From: Betaproteobacteria bacterium
GTDB taxonomy: Bacteria; Pseudomonadota; Gammaproteobacteria; Burkholderiales; Usitatibacteraceae
Assembly: GCA_016709665.1 (NCBI GenBank)
Contig: JADJMI010000008.1
Coordinates: forward strand, 62,001 to 126,000
Length of the DNA: 64,000 nt
Direction of reading: 5' to 3'
This document shows positions 36,301-43,939 of the stretch, piece by piece. A program made the translations under genes and the position numbers. The notes under the pieces were generated by a model. That model searched no databases, was not told where the DNA came from, and was given only the letters and a program-made list of their open reading frames with translations. The number at the start of each line of letters is the position of its first letter. Position 1 is the stretch's first letter.

Positions 36301-36941
36301 CCGACTTCGTCCTCGACTGGGAGCGCGAGAAGCGCACGGGCGTCGCCGAGGCGGTGCTGTGCGAGGGCAAGAGCGTCGCGCAGGTCGACGCCATCCTGGG
36401 GGAGGCCGGGGATCGGCGGCTCCTCCTCACGCGGCTGGACGAGGCGAAGCACGCCGGCCTCGCCGCTTCCATCCGCGCCGTCCTCGACTACGACCCGCTC
36501 TCGCGCACGGCCTTCCACGGTGCGCCGAAGACACCGGCCGTCGAAGGCGCGGGCATCGTGTGCGCCGGGACGTCGGATCTTCCCGTGGCCCGCGAGGCGG
36601 CGCGCACCCTCGCGTTCGCCGGCTTCCACGCGCCCATCGTGGCGGATGTCGGCGTCGCGGGCCTGTGGCGCCTCATGAAGCGGCTGGACGAGATCCGCGC
36701 CTTCCAGGTCGTCATCGCCGTCGCGGGCATGGAAGGCGCGCTCTTCAGCGTCGTCGCGGGCCTCGTGGAAGCGCCGGTCATCGCGGTGCCGACCTCCATC
36801 GGCTACGGCGTCGCGCAGGGCGGCCACGTGGCCCTCCACAGCGCGCTCGCCACCTGCGCCACGGGCGTCGTCGCGGTGAACATCGACAACGGTTACGGCG
36901 GCGCCTGCGCCGCGATCCGCATCCTGAAGCGCGGCGCCTGA
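36297..36941 (+). CDS. larB: Pyridinium-3,5-biscarboxylic acid mononucleotide synthase (LarB)
   Basis: Carboxylates and hydrolyses nicotinic acid adenine dinucleotide, the first step of pincer cofactor synthesis. 214 residues; the C-terminal two thirds resemble PurE (AIR carboxylase). PurE-like segments are GIVCAGTSDLPVAREAARTLAF, ADVGVAGLWRL and TSIGYGVAQGGHVALHSAL. GTG 36297 overlaps the larE stop. Together with larA, larC and larE this gives all genes known to be needed for making and using the cofactor. Confidence 0.93.
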   Translation: MTDFVLDWEREKRTGVAEAVLCEGKSVAQVDAILGEAGDRRLLLTRLDEAKHAGLAASIRAVLDYDPLSRTAFHGAPKTPAVEGAGIVCAGTSDLPVAREAARTLAFAGFHAPIVADVGVAGLWRLMKRLDEIRAFQVVIAVAGMEGALFSVVAGLVEAPVIAVPTSIGYGVAQGGHVALHSALATCATGVVAVNIDNGYGGACAAIRILKRGA

Positions 36942-36955
36942 GCGGCGCCCGGACC

Positions 36956-38230
36956 TTGGCCGCCCCCGCCTACTCCGCCGTCTTCCGCGACCGCAATCTC
37001 GCGGTCATCCTGCTGCTGGGGTTCGCCTCCGGCCTGCCCCTCGCGCTCACCGGCGGCACGCTGCAGGCGTGGATGACGGTCGAGGGCGTGAGCCTCGCCA
37101 CCATCGGCATCTTCACGCTGGTGGGCCTGCCCTACACGTGGAAATTCCTGTGGTCGCCGCTCATGGACCGCTTCGTGCCGCCTTTCCTCGGGCGCCGGCG
37201 GGGCTGGCTCGTCATCACGCAGCTCGCCATCGCGGGCCTCATCGCGGCGATGGCGATGAGCAACCCGCGCGACGATCTCGCGTGGATCGCCGTGCTCGCC
37301 GTGCTGCTCGCCTTCACCTCCGCCTCCCAGGACATCGTCTACGACGCCTACCGCACGGACATCGCCAAGCCCGAGCAGCGCGGGCTCGCGGCGGCGTTCA
37401 CCGTCGTGGGCTACCGCGTGGCGATGCTCACCTCCGGCGCGGCGGCCCTCGTGCTGGTGGCGGGCTCGGGCTTCATTCCCGCGCTCGGCTGGAAGAACAC
37501 CTACCTCGTCATGGCCGGGCTCATGGTCGTGGCCGCCTTCGTCACGCTTGCAGGCAAGGAGCCCGAGATCCAGGCGCCGCCGCCGCGCACCCTGGAGGAA
37601 GCGGTGCTCCTTCCCCTGCGCGAGTTCTTCGCGCGACCGGGCGCCTGGGCGCTCCTCGTGCTCGTGATCCTCTACAAGCTGGGCGACGCGTTCGCGGTGT
37701 CCCTCTCCACGGCGTTCCTCCTGCGTGGCGTGGGCTTTCCGCTCGACGTCGTGGGCTACGTGAACAAGGGGATGGGGCTCGCGGCCACCATCGTGGGCGC
37801 CCTCTTCGGCGGGGCGATCATGGTCCGCCTCGGCCTTTACCGCGCGCTGATGGTCTTCGGCGTGCTGCAGGCGCTCTCCAACCTGGGCTTCATGGCCCTC
37901 GCGTACGCCGGCAAGAGCTACCCGATGATGGTCTTCGCCGTGGGCTTCGAGAACCTCACGGGCGGCATGGGCACGGCGGCCTTCGTCGCGCTCATGATGG
38001 CGCTGTGCGACCGGCGCTTCACGGCCACGCAGTACGCGCTCATCTCGGCGCTCTCGGCTTTCGGCCGCGTGTACGTGGGCCCGGCGGCGGGCTATGCCAC
38101 GGACCCGAAGCAGCTCGGGCTCGCGTGGACGACTTTCTTCTTCCTCACCTTCCTCGTGGCGCTTCCGGGACTCGCGTTCCTCGCGTGGAAACGCGCCACC
38201 GTCGAGGCCCTCGACAGGCCTGCGCCATAA
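36956..38230 (+). CDS. AmpG-like MFS permease
   Basis: Inner-membrane transporter of 424 residues with about twelve hydrophobic helices. The AmpG family, which imports anhydromuropeptides from cell-wall turnover, has the same SGLPLALTGGTLQAWM and PYTWKFLWSPLMDR segments. TTG 36956 is the only start before the first helix. It follows larB by 14 bases and may be in the same transcript, in which case it may import another compound. Cell-wall recycling remains the default assignment. Confidence 0.82.
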   Translation: MAAPAYSAVFRDRNLAVILLLGFASGLPLALTGGTLQAWMTVEGVSLATIGIFTLVGLPYTWKFLWSPLMDRFVPPFLGRRRGWLVITQLAIAGLIAAMAMSNPRDDLAWIAVLAVLLAFTSASQDIVYDAYRTDIAKPEQRGLAAAFTVVGYRVAMLTSGAAALVLVAGSGFIPALGWKNTYLVMAGLMVVAAFVTLAGKEPEIQAPPPRTLEEAVLLPLREFFARPGAWALLVLVILYKLGDAFAVSLSTAFLLRGVGFPLDVVGYVNKGMGLAATIVGALFGGAIMVRLGLYRALMVFGVLQALSNLGFMALAYAGKSYPMMVFAVGFENLTGGMGTAAFVALMMALCDRRFTATQYALISALSAFGRVYVGPAAGYATDPKQLGLAWTTFFFLTFLVALPGLAFLAWKRATVEALDRPAP

Positions 38231-38262
38231 TCGCGGATTCGAAACCGCGCATCGAGGCTTCC

Positions 38263-38685
38263 ATGACCATGCCCCCCTTCCACCTCGCCTTTCCCGTGCG
38301 CGACCTCGAGGAAGCCCGTGCCTTCTACGGCAAGCTCCTGGGTTGCCCCGAGGGGCGTTCGAGCCCCGACTGGATCGACTTCGATTTCCACGGCCACCAG
38401 ATCGTCGCGCACCTGTCGCCCGCGGAAGCGGGTCACCGCAACACGAGCGCCGTCGACGGCGACAATGTGCCGGTGCGCCACTTCGGGCTCGTGCTGCCGA
38501 TGAACGAGTGGCACGCGATGGCCGATCGCCTGAAGGCGGCCGGCATCGCCTTCGTCATCGAGCCGCACATCCGCTTCAAGGGGCAGGTCGGCGAGCAGGC
38601 GACGATGTTCTTCCTGGACCCGTGCGGCAACGCCCTCGAGTTCAAGGCGTTCGCCGATCCGTCGCGCCTTTTCGCGAAGCAGTAG
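38263..38685 (+). CDS. VOC-family (glyoxalase/dioxygenase-like) protein
   Basis: 140 residues with paired beta-alpha-beta-beta-beta modules. The first module is FHLAFPVRDLEEARAFYGKLLG and the second ends FFLDPCGNALEFKAF. Candidate metal ligands are His8, a central His (PVRHFGLVL) and the Glu in LEFK. A role as dioxygenase, lyase or binding protein cannot be decided. Two close ATGs are possible (38263 and 38269). Its end overlaps the repaired C-terminus of the convergent MFS gene. Confidence 0.82.
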   Translation: MTMPPFHLAFPVRDLEEARAFYGKLLGCPEGRSSPDWIDFDFHGHQIVAHLSPAEAGHRNTSAVDGDNVPVRHFGLVLPMNEWHAMADRLKAAGIAFVIEPHIRFKGQVGEQATMFFLDPCGNALEFKAFADPSRLFAKQ

Positions 38686-39828
38686 CGGCGGCGAGGACGA
38701 GCAGGCCCGCGGCGATCCAGAGCGTCGCCGGCATCCACGCGAGCACCGGCTTCCACGTGCCGTCCTGCGGCACCTGCGCGATCACGAGCGCGATGCGCGG
38801 AAGGCGGTGCGAGCAGGCCACGCGCCGCTCACGAAACCCTCTCGTCCGGTGCGGCCCATGGCGAGGGCCGCGGCGGCGGCGCTCGAGATGGCGATGCCCC
38901 AGCCGGCGCCCGCGACGAACTGCGCGGTCACCAGCAGCGGCAGGCTGCCGGCGCTCGTGGCGAGCACCGCGCCGATGCCGCCCAGCGCCGACCCCAACGC
39001 GAAAGCCGCGACGCCGCCCACGCGCCGGGTCGCGAAGACGCCCGGGGCGAGCATCACGTTGAAGCCGATCCAGAAGACGGGCATCAGCGACTCGAGGTCC
39101 GCCGGCTTCGCGAAGCGCAGGAAGGCCGGCGCCGCATTGAGCGCGAAGTGCACCTGGAAGGCGAGCCCCGCGAGCAGCACGGCCGCAAGAAACGCGGTGA
39201 CCGGTCCGGCGGCGAGGCGAGCCGCGGGCGTTCGCGTTGCCACGGTTGGCGCGGGATTCGCGCGGATGGCGCGGGCGAGCACCATCGTCGCGAGCGCGAG
39301 CGAAACCGCCGCCAGCGCGAAAGGCCAGCGCGGGTCGCCGCCCTTGAGGGCGCTCGTGAGATAGGGGCCGATCGCACTCGCGACCCCCAGCCCGAAGAGG
39401 AACCACGCCGCGGCCGCCGGCTGCGAGGGGCCGGGCACGTGGCGCCCGAGGAGCACGAAGGGCGGCGCCCGCAGTGCGGACGAAGTCGCGGACCACACGA
39501 CCGTGAGCGCGAGGAAGAGGGCGGGCGAACCCTGCGGTGCCACGAGCGGCATCGCGAGGAAGGCGCCGCACGACACCAGCGTCGCCAGGGCGATGGCGTT
39601 GCCGAGCCTCGCCGTGGCGCCCGCCACGCGATCGGCCGCCGTCCCGAGCGCCCAGTCCATCGCCGCGAAGATCGCCTGGTCCATGAGCAGGATCCACGGC
39701 ACCCAGCGCTTGTCGATGCCCGCCTGCGCCGCGAGTTGCGGCAGGTGGATCACGTAGACCGTCCAGCCCACGGCCAGCAGGAACTGCGAAGCCGCGCTCG
39801 CCGCGACGAGCCCGCGGTGCGCGCTCAC
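38642..39828 (-). CDS. MFS transporter (CynX/NarK-like), frameshifted near the C-terminus
   Basis: Polytopic transporter with eleven helices in the first frame (GTG 39828 to about 38815) and the last helix (PATLWIAAGLLVLAAATA) in another frame ending at 38642. The break lies around 38800-38820. Dropping GC from TTCCGCGCATCGCG gives TAFRIALVIAQVP and 394 residues. The GTG overlaps the stop of the isomerase gene (GTGA). The substrate is unknown; the neighbouring sugar-acid enzymes hint at a small hydroxy-acid. Confidence 0.78.
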
Positions 39829-40616
39829 CGGAACCGCGAGTCGAGCCACGGCAGGGCCCACTTCAGGCCACGGGTCGTGTCGCCGCGCGGCCGGTACTCC
39901 AGGCCCACCCATCCCGAGTAGCCCAGGTGGTCGAGCATCTCGAAGAGCGGCTCGGGATCGATCTCGCCCTCGTCGGGTTCGTGCCGGCCCGGCACGCCGG
40001 CGACCTGCACGTGGCCGATGCGCTCGCGATTGCGCCGGAAATGGCCCGCCGGATCGCCGTCGACGATCTGGCAGTGGTAGAAGTCCAGCTGCACCTTGAG
40101 GTGGCGCGAGCCCACTTCCTGCACGATGGCGTTCGCCTCCGCCTGGTGCTGCAGGAAGTAGCCGGGCGTGTCGCCGGGGTTGATGGGCTCGATCGTGAGC
40201 GTGAAGCCGACCTGCGCCGCCTCGCCCGCGGCCCACGCGAGGTTCTTCACGTAGGTGGCGCGGTGCTCGGCGCGGTCCTCGCCTTCGGCGATCGATCCGG
40301 CCATCACGTGGATCACGCGGTTGTGGATCACGCGCGAGAACTCGAAGGCCTCGAGGATCGCGCCCCGGAAGTCGTTCTCCCGCCCCGGCAGCGACGCGAG
40401 GCCCCGCTCGCCCGCCGCCCAGTCGCCCGCCGGGGCGTTGATGAGCGCGCACTTGAGCCCGTAGGCCTTGAGCCGCGCGCGCACCTCGTGGACGCCATGC
40501 TCGTAGGGCGAGCGCATCTCCACGCCCAGGAAGCCGTCCTGCGCCGCCATGCGGAAGCGATCCAGGAAGGGGACGTCCGGGTACAGCCAGTTCAGGTTCG
40601 CGGCGAGGCGGGGCAT
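39825..40616 (-). CDS. Hydroxypyruvate isomerase-like TIM-barrel protein (Hyi/OtnI family)
   Basis: 263-residue xylose-isomerase-like TIM barrel. Conserved metal-site residues are visible as IEPINPGDTPGYFL (Glu), VQLDFYHCQI (Asp, His), HVQVAGVPGRHEPDEGEI and the final GLEYRP (Glu). Family members isomerise hydroxypyruvate to tartronate semialdehyde, or 2-oxo-tetronates. The denD-like gene upstream favours the 2-oxo-tetronate role. ATG 40616 (MPRLAANLNWLYPD) is the family start. Confidence 0.85.
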   Translation of the reverse strand: MPRLAANLNWLYPDVPFLDRFRMAAQDGFLGVEMRSPYEHGVHEVRARLKAYGLKCALINAPAGDWAAGERGLASLPGRENDFRGAILEAFEFSRVIHNRVIHVMAGSIAEGEDRAEHRATYVKNLAWAAGEAAQVGFTLTIEPINPGDTPGYFLQHQAEANAIVQEVGSRHLKVQLDFYHCQIVDGDPAGHFRRNRERIGHVQVAGVPGRHEPDEGEIDPEPLFEMLDHLGYSGWVGLEYRPRGDTTRGLKWALPWLDSRFR

Positions 40617-40653
40617 GCGCGAATTCTGCCGCAAGCGGCGCGCGCCACGCGAA

Positions 40654-41620
40654 CTATTCGCCGGCGATGTAGGCCCGCACGATCGAATCGAAATCCGGCT
40701 CGGGCCGCATGCCCATCGCCTCGGCACGCACCGTTTCGAGGCGGGCCGGCCAGCGCGTGACGATCGAGGCCACGGCTTCGTCCCTTTCCCAGCGCACGCG
40801 CGCGGCCACCTCGCGGCCCGCCACGCGCTCGAGCGTCGCGACCATCTCGCCGGCGGTCACCGTGAGGCCCGGCGTGTTGAGCGAGCGGCTGGTGCCGAAT
40901 GCGTTCGCGGGGGCATCGTGCGCCTGCAACAGGTGGGCGGTCGCGGCGCGCGGCGAGGAAATCCAGACCGGCGTCTCCGGCGGCACGGGGCAGGCCGCGG
41001 TTTCGCCGGCGAGCGGCTCGCGGATGATGCCGCTCGCGAACGACGAGGCGGCCTTGTTGGGCCGGCCCGGGCGAACGCTGATGGTCGGAAGCCTCACGGC
41101 CCGGCCGTCGATGAAGCCCTTGCGCGAATAGTCGTTCACCAGCAGTTCGCCGATGGCCTTCTGCGTGCCGTAGGAGTTCTGCGGGTTCAGGATCCAGGTC
41201 TCGGGGACGGGTGTGGGCAGGGGGCCGCCGAAGACCGCGACGCTGCTCGTGAAGACGAAGCGCGGGGGCGCCGCGAGGCCGCGGCACGCTTCCAGCAGGA
41301 GGCGCGTCGCGTCGCGTCGACGTTCACGCGAAGGCCGAGGTCGAAGTCGGCTTCCGCCTGGCCGCTTACCACGGCGGCGAAGTGGAAGATGCTCGTCGTC
41401 CCCGGGGTGACGAGGGACCGGACGAAGGCGGGGTCGGCGATGTCCCCGACGAGCGAGGTCACTCGCGGATCCTCGATCGGGGCCTTGGCCGTGTCGGCCA
41501 GGACGATCCGGCTGATGCGCTCGGGCGTCGCTCGGGTCCGGCAAGACCGCCGTCCGCGAGCAGGCGCCTGGCCAGGCGCTGGCCCAGGAATCCCGCGCCC
41601 CCCGTGATGAGGACGATCAC
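40654..41620 (-). CDS. DenD-like NAD-dependent epimerase/dehydrogenase, two frame breaks
   Basis: Extended short-chain dehydrogenase, close in layout to D-erythronate dehydrogenase. Three frames are needed: VIVLITGGAGFLGQRLARRL from GTG 41620 (the NAD motif GGAGFLG), then ERISRIVLADTAKAPIEDPR through VNVDATR, then RLLLEACRGLAAPPRFVFTS to the end, with SYGTQKAIGEL as the catalytic YxxxK. The first break lies near 41525. The second falls in a triple GACGC repeat at about 41306-41320; two copies would give VDATRLLLEA. The repaired protein is about 320 residues. The GTG overlaps the metW stop (GTGA). Confidence 0.78.
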
Positions 41621-43437
41621 GTCGCGCGCCGCCTGAACCGGAACACCGCGAGGCTTCCGAAGAGGTTCGGCAGCGTCGTCACCGCGCGGCCCTCGTGGAT
41701 CACGCTCTCGTCGAGGATCTCGGCGCCCACCTTGACGCACAGGTCCTCGAAATCCTTCACCGTGCACAGGTGGATGTTGGGCGTGTCGTACCAGGCGTAC
41801 GGCAGCTCTTCCGAAACCGGCATGCGCCCGCGCAGGATGGCCAGGCGGTGCTTCCAGAAACCGAAGTTCGGGAACGTGACGATGCCCTCGCGCCCCACGC
41901 GCAGCATCTCGCCCAGGATGCGGTCCGAGCGGTGCATGGCCTGCAGCGTCTGCGAGAGGATCACGAAGTCGAAGGCGTCGTCCTCGAAGGCCGAGAGCCC
42001 CGTCTCGAGGTCCATCTGGATCACGTTCACGCCGTGGCCCACGGAAGCGAGCACGCGGTCGTCGTCGCGCTCCACGCCGTAGCCCTCGACGCCGTTGGTG
42101 GCGACCAGGCCCGCGAGCAGCGTGCCGTCGCCGCAGCCCAGGTCGAGCACGCGCGAGCCCTCGGGTATCCACGAGGAGATGAGCTGGAAATCGAAGCGGG
42201 GCGTCGCCATCAGCGGGGCGCCTCCTCGCGACCGGAAGCCCTTCATTTCCTCGAGTTCCGTGCCGCCCACGATGAGCGGCCCCGTGCGCGCCCCGGCACC
42301 GATCTCGCCGGCCACGTTGTCCAGGTAGGCGGCGACGAGCCGGTGGTAGTGCACGTCGTCCAGCAGGAACGCGTCGTGCCCGTGGGGCGCGTCGATCTCC
42401 GCGTACGTCACCCGCCGCTTCGCCTTCACGAGCGCCTGCACGATCTCGCGCGAACGCTCCGGCGGGAAGCGCCAGTCGCTCTTGAACGAGGCGAGGAAGA
42501 AGCCGGCCCTGGCCGCCGAAAACGCCTTCGCGAGATCCCCGCCCGCCGCCTTGGCCGGGTCGAAGTAGTCGAGGGCCTTGGTCATGAGGAGGTACGTGTT
42601 GGCGTCGAACACCTGCGCGAACTTGTCGCCCTGGTAGCGCAGGTACGACTCGATCTCGAACTCCACCTCGTAGTTGAAGCCGTACTCGCCGCCTTTCACG
42701 TCGCGGCCGAACTTTTCGCCGAGCAGGTCTTCCGACAGGTACGTGATGTGCCCGAGCATGCGGGCGAGCTTGAGGCCCGTCGCGGGGATGGCGCCCTGCG
42801 CGTAGAAGTTGCCCCCGTGGAATTCGGGGTCCGACACGATGGCCTGCCGCGCCACGTCGTTGAAGGCGATGTTCTGGGTGCTCAGCTTGGGCGCCGCGGC
42901 GATCACCAGGGCGTGGCGGATGCGCTCCGGATACGAGATCGTCCACTGCATCGCCTGCATGCCGCCCAGCGACCCGCCCAGGGCCCCGGCGAGGCGCTCG
43001 ATGCCGAGCCTGTCCATGAGGCGCGCCTGGGAAGCGACCCAGTCCTCGACCGTCACCACCGGGAAGGTGGCGCCGTACGGCTGGCCCGTGGCGCGGTCCA
43101 CCGACGAGGGCCCCGTGGAGCCGTGGCAGCCCCCGAGGTTGTTCACGCCGATCACGAAGAAGCGGTTGGTGTCCACGGCCTTGCCGGGCCCGACCATGTT
43201 GTCCCACCAGCCGAGCTTCCGCGGGCCTTCCGCGTGCCAGCCGGCGACGTGATGGTTCCCCGAAAGCGCGTGGCACACGAGGATGGCGTTCGAGCGGTCC
43301 GCGTTGAGCTGCCCGTACGTTTCGTAGACGAGTTCGTACGCGGCGAGCGTGCGCCCGGCCTTGAGGATGAGCGGCTCGAGGAAACCCGCGCGCTGCGGCG
43401 CGACCTCTCCCACGGAGCCTGGCGGAATGGCGGTCAT
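41617..43437 (-). CDS. metXW: Homoserine O-acyltransferase fused to methionine-biosynthesis protein MetW
   Basis: 606 residues. Residues 1 to about 382 are MetX, an alpha/beta hydrolase: GGSLGGMQAMQW (nucleophilic Ser), a late Asp, and the terminal DAPHGHDAFLLD (His). It acylates homoserine with acetyl- or succinyl-CoA for methionine synthesis. A linker (about 383-409) leads to MetW, residues 410-606, a methyltransferase-fold protein (VLDLGCGDGTLLAGLV). The two are usually separate genes. The MetW ATG at 42210 keeps its own GAGGAGG ribosome-binding site nine bases upstream, so MetW (197 residues) may also be made alone. ATG 43437 was chosen because MTAIPPGSVG leads into the MetX fold and follows the riboswitch. 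Confidence 0.88.
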   Translation of the reverse strand: MTAIPPGSVGEVAPQRAGFLEPLILKAGRTLAAYELVYETYGQLNADRSNAILVCHALSGNHHVAGWHAEGPRKLGWWDNMVGPGKAVDTNRFFVIGVNNLGGCHGSTGPSSVDRATGQPYGATFPVVTVEDWVASQARLMDRLGIERLAGALGGSLGGMQAMQWTISYPERIRHALVIAAAPKLSTQNIAFNDVARQAIVSDPEFHGGNFYAQGAIPATGLKLARMLGHITYLSEDLLGEKFGRDVKGGEYGFNYEVEFEIESYLRYQGDKFAQVFDANTYLLMTKALDYFDPAKAAGGDLAKAFSAARAGFFLASFKSDWRFPPERSREIVQALVKAKRRVTYAEIDAPHGHDAFLLDDVHYHRLVAAYLDNVAGEIGAGARTGPLIVGGTELEEMKGFRSRGGAPLMATPRFDFQLISSWIPEGSRVLDLGCGDGTLLAGLVATNGVEGYGVERDDDRVLASVGHGVNVIQMDLETGLSAFEDDAFDFVILSQTLQAMHRSDRILGEMLRVGREGIVTFPNFGFWKHRLAILRGRMPVSEELPYAWYDTPNIHLCTVKDFEDLCVKVGAEILDESVIHEGRAVTTLPNLFGSLAVFRFRRRAT

Positions 43438-43450
43438 GGTCCGAAGAATG

Positions 43451-43486
43451 CAAAAAGCCCGACCGGCTTTCGCGAAGGTCGGGCTC
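43451..43486 (-). terminator. Intrinsic terminator in the metX leader
   Basis: On the minus strand AGCCCGACC (43485-43477) pairs with GGTCGGGCT (43464-43456) around a loop that itself contains TTCGCGAAAG. The stem is followed by five T. The hairpin ends about 14 bases before the metX ATG, so it can stop transcription into the gene. Confidence 0.85.
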
Positions 43487-43505
43487 TCGGGGTTCGGGAC
43501 GCCTG

Positions 43506-43562
43506 ATCTCGCTTTAGCCGCATTTATTAAGCGCCCGCAAGCTGAGTTCAAATTCGGCGCGT
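43506..43562 (-). ncRNA. SAM-II-type riboswitch aptamer upstream of metX
   Basis: Minus-strand RNA from about 43562. P1 is GCGCC (43560-43556) with GGCGC (43535-43531). The conserved core AATAAATG (43528-43521) is followed by CGGCTAAAGC (43520-43511). The pseudoknot can form between CTCAGCTT in the P1 loop and AAGCGAG at the 3' end. The core matches the SAM-II consensus (GATAAATGTAGCTAAA-like). S-adenosylmethionine binding is expected to shut off methionine synthesis. Confidence 0.87.
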
Positions 43563-43568
43563 GGGGAG

Positions 43569-43597
43569 ATTATACGGCCGCCTCCCGGCGGGGACAA
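43569..43597 (-). promoter_or_regulatory. Sigma70 promoter of the metX unit
   Basis: Minus strand: -35 TTGTCC (43597-43592), a 17-base spacer and a perfect -10 TATAAT (43574-43569). The predicted start near 43562 places the riboswitch aptamer at the very 5' end of the message. Confidence 0.85.
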
Positions 43598-43656
43598 TTG
43601 CCCGGGTGCCGGCTCTGGTATCGTCGGAAGACCCCCTCCCGGGCCCGGAGAACGCC

Positions 43657-43929
43657 ATGAAGAACGACCGCATCCTCACCATCCACTTCGTCGACGGCAG
43701 CAAGCTGTCCTTCGACTTCCCCGAGCAGGCCGCCAACGCCGCCGCCAAGCAGATGAAGGTGGCCGATTTCATGGCGGCCAAGCACCTCGTCGTCGATTCC
43801 GACGGCGGGCTCCTCATCTTCCCGGTGGTGAACATCAAGTACATGTCCCTGCGGGGACCGGCGGGCGCCTTCTGGAAGGAAGCGACGCTGCCCAAGGGCA
43901 CGATCAAGGGCGCGCGCATCCGCGACTGA
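43657..43929 (+). CDS. Small conserved hypothetical protein
   Basis: 90 residues from ATG 43657, preceded by a GGAG element. It has a beta-rich start (ILTIHFVDGSKLSFDFP), a helical middle (AANAAAKQMKVADFMAAKHLVV) and a beta-rich end with FPVVNIKYMSLRGP. Many betaproteobacteria carry a similar small protein beside methionine or housekeeping genes. I cannot name a function. It is divergent from metX and nearly touches the convergent transporter gene (ten-base gap). Confidence 0.75.
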   Translation: MKNDRILTIHFVDGSKLSFDFPEQAANAAAKQMKVADFMAAKHLVVDSDGGLLIFPVVNIKYMSLRGPAGAFWKEATLPKGTIKGARIRD

Positions 43930-43939
43930 GCGCTCCGTC

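Noticed and set aside
43441..43562. SAM-I or SAH riboswitch in the metX leader
   Set aside because: The leader lacks the four-way junction of SAM-I and the SAH core. The short pseudoknot with AATAAATG...GCTAAA fits SAM-II.
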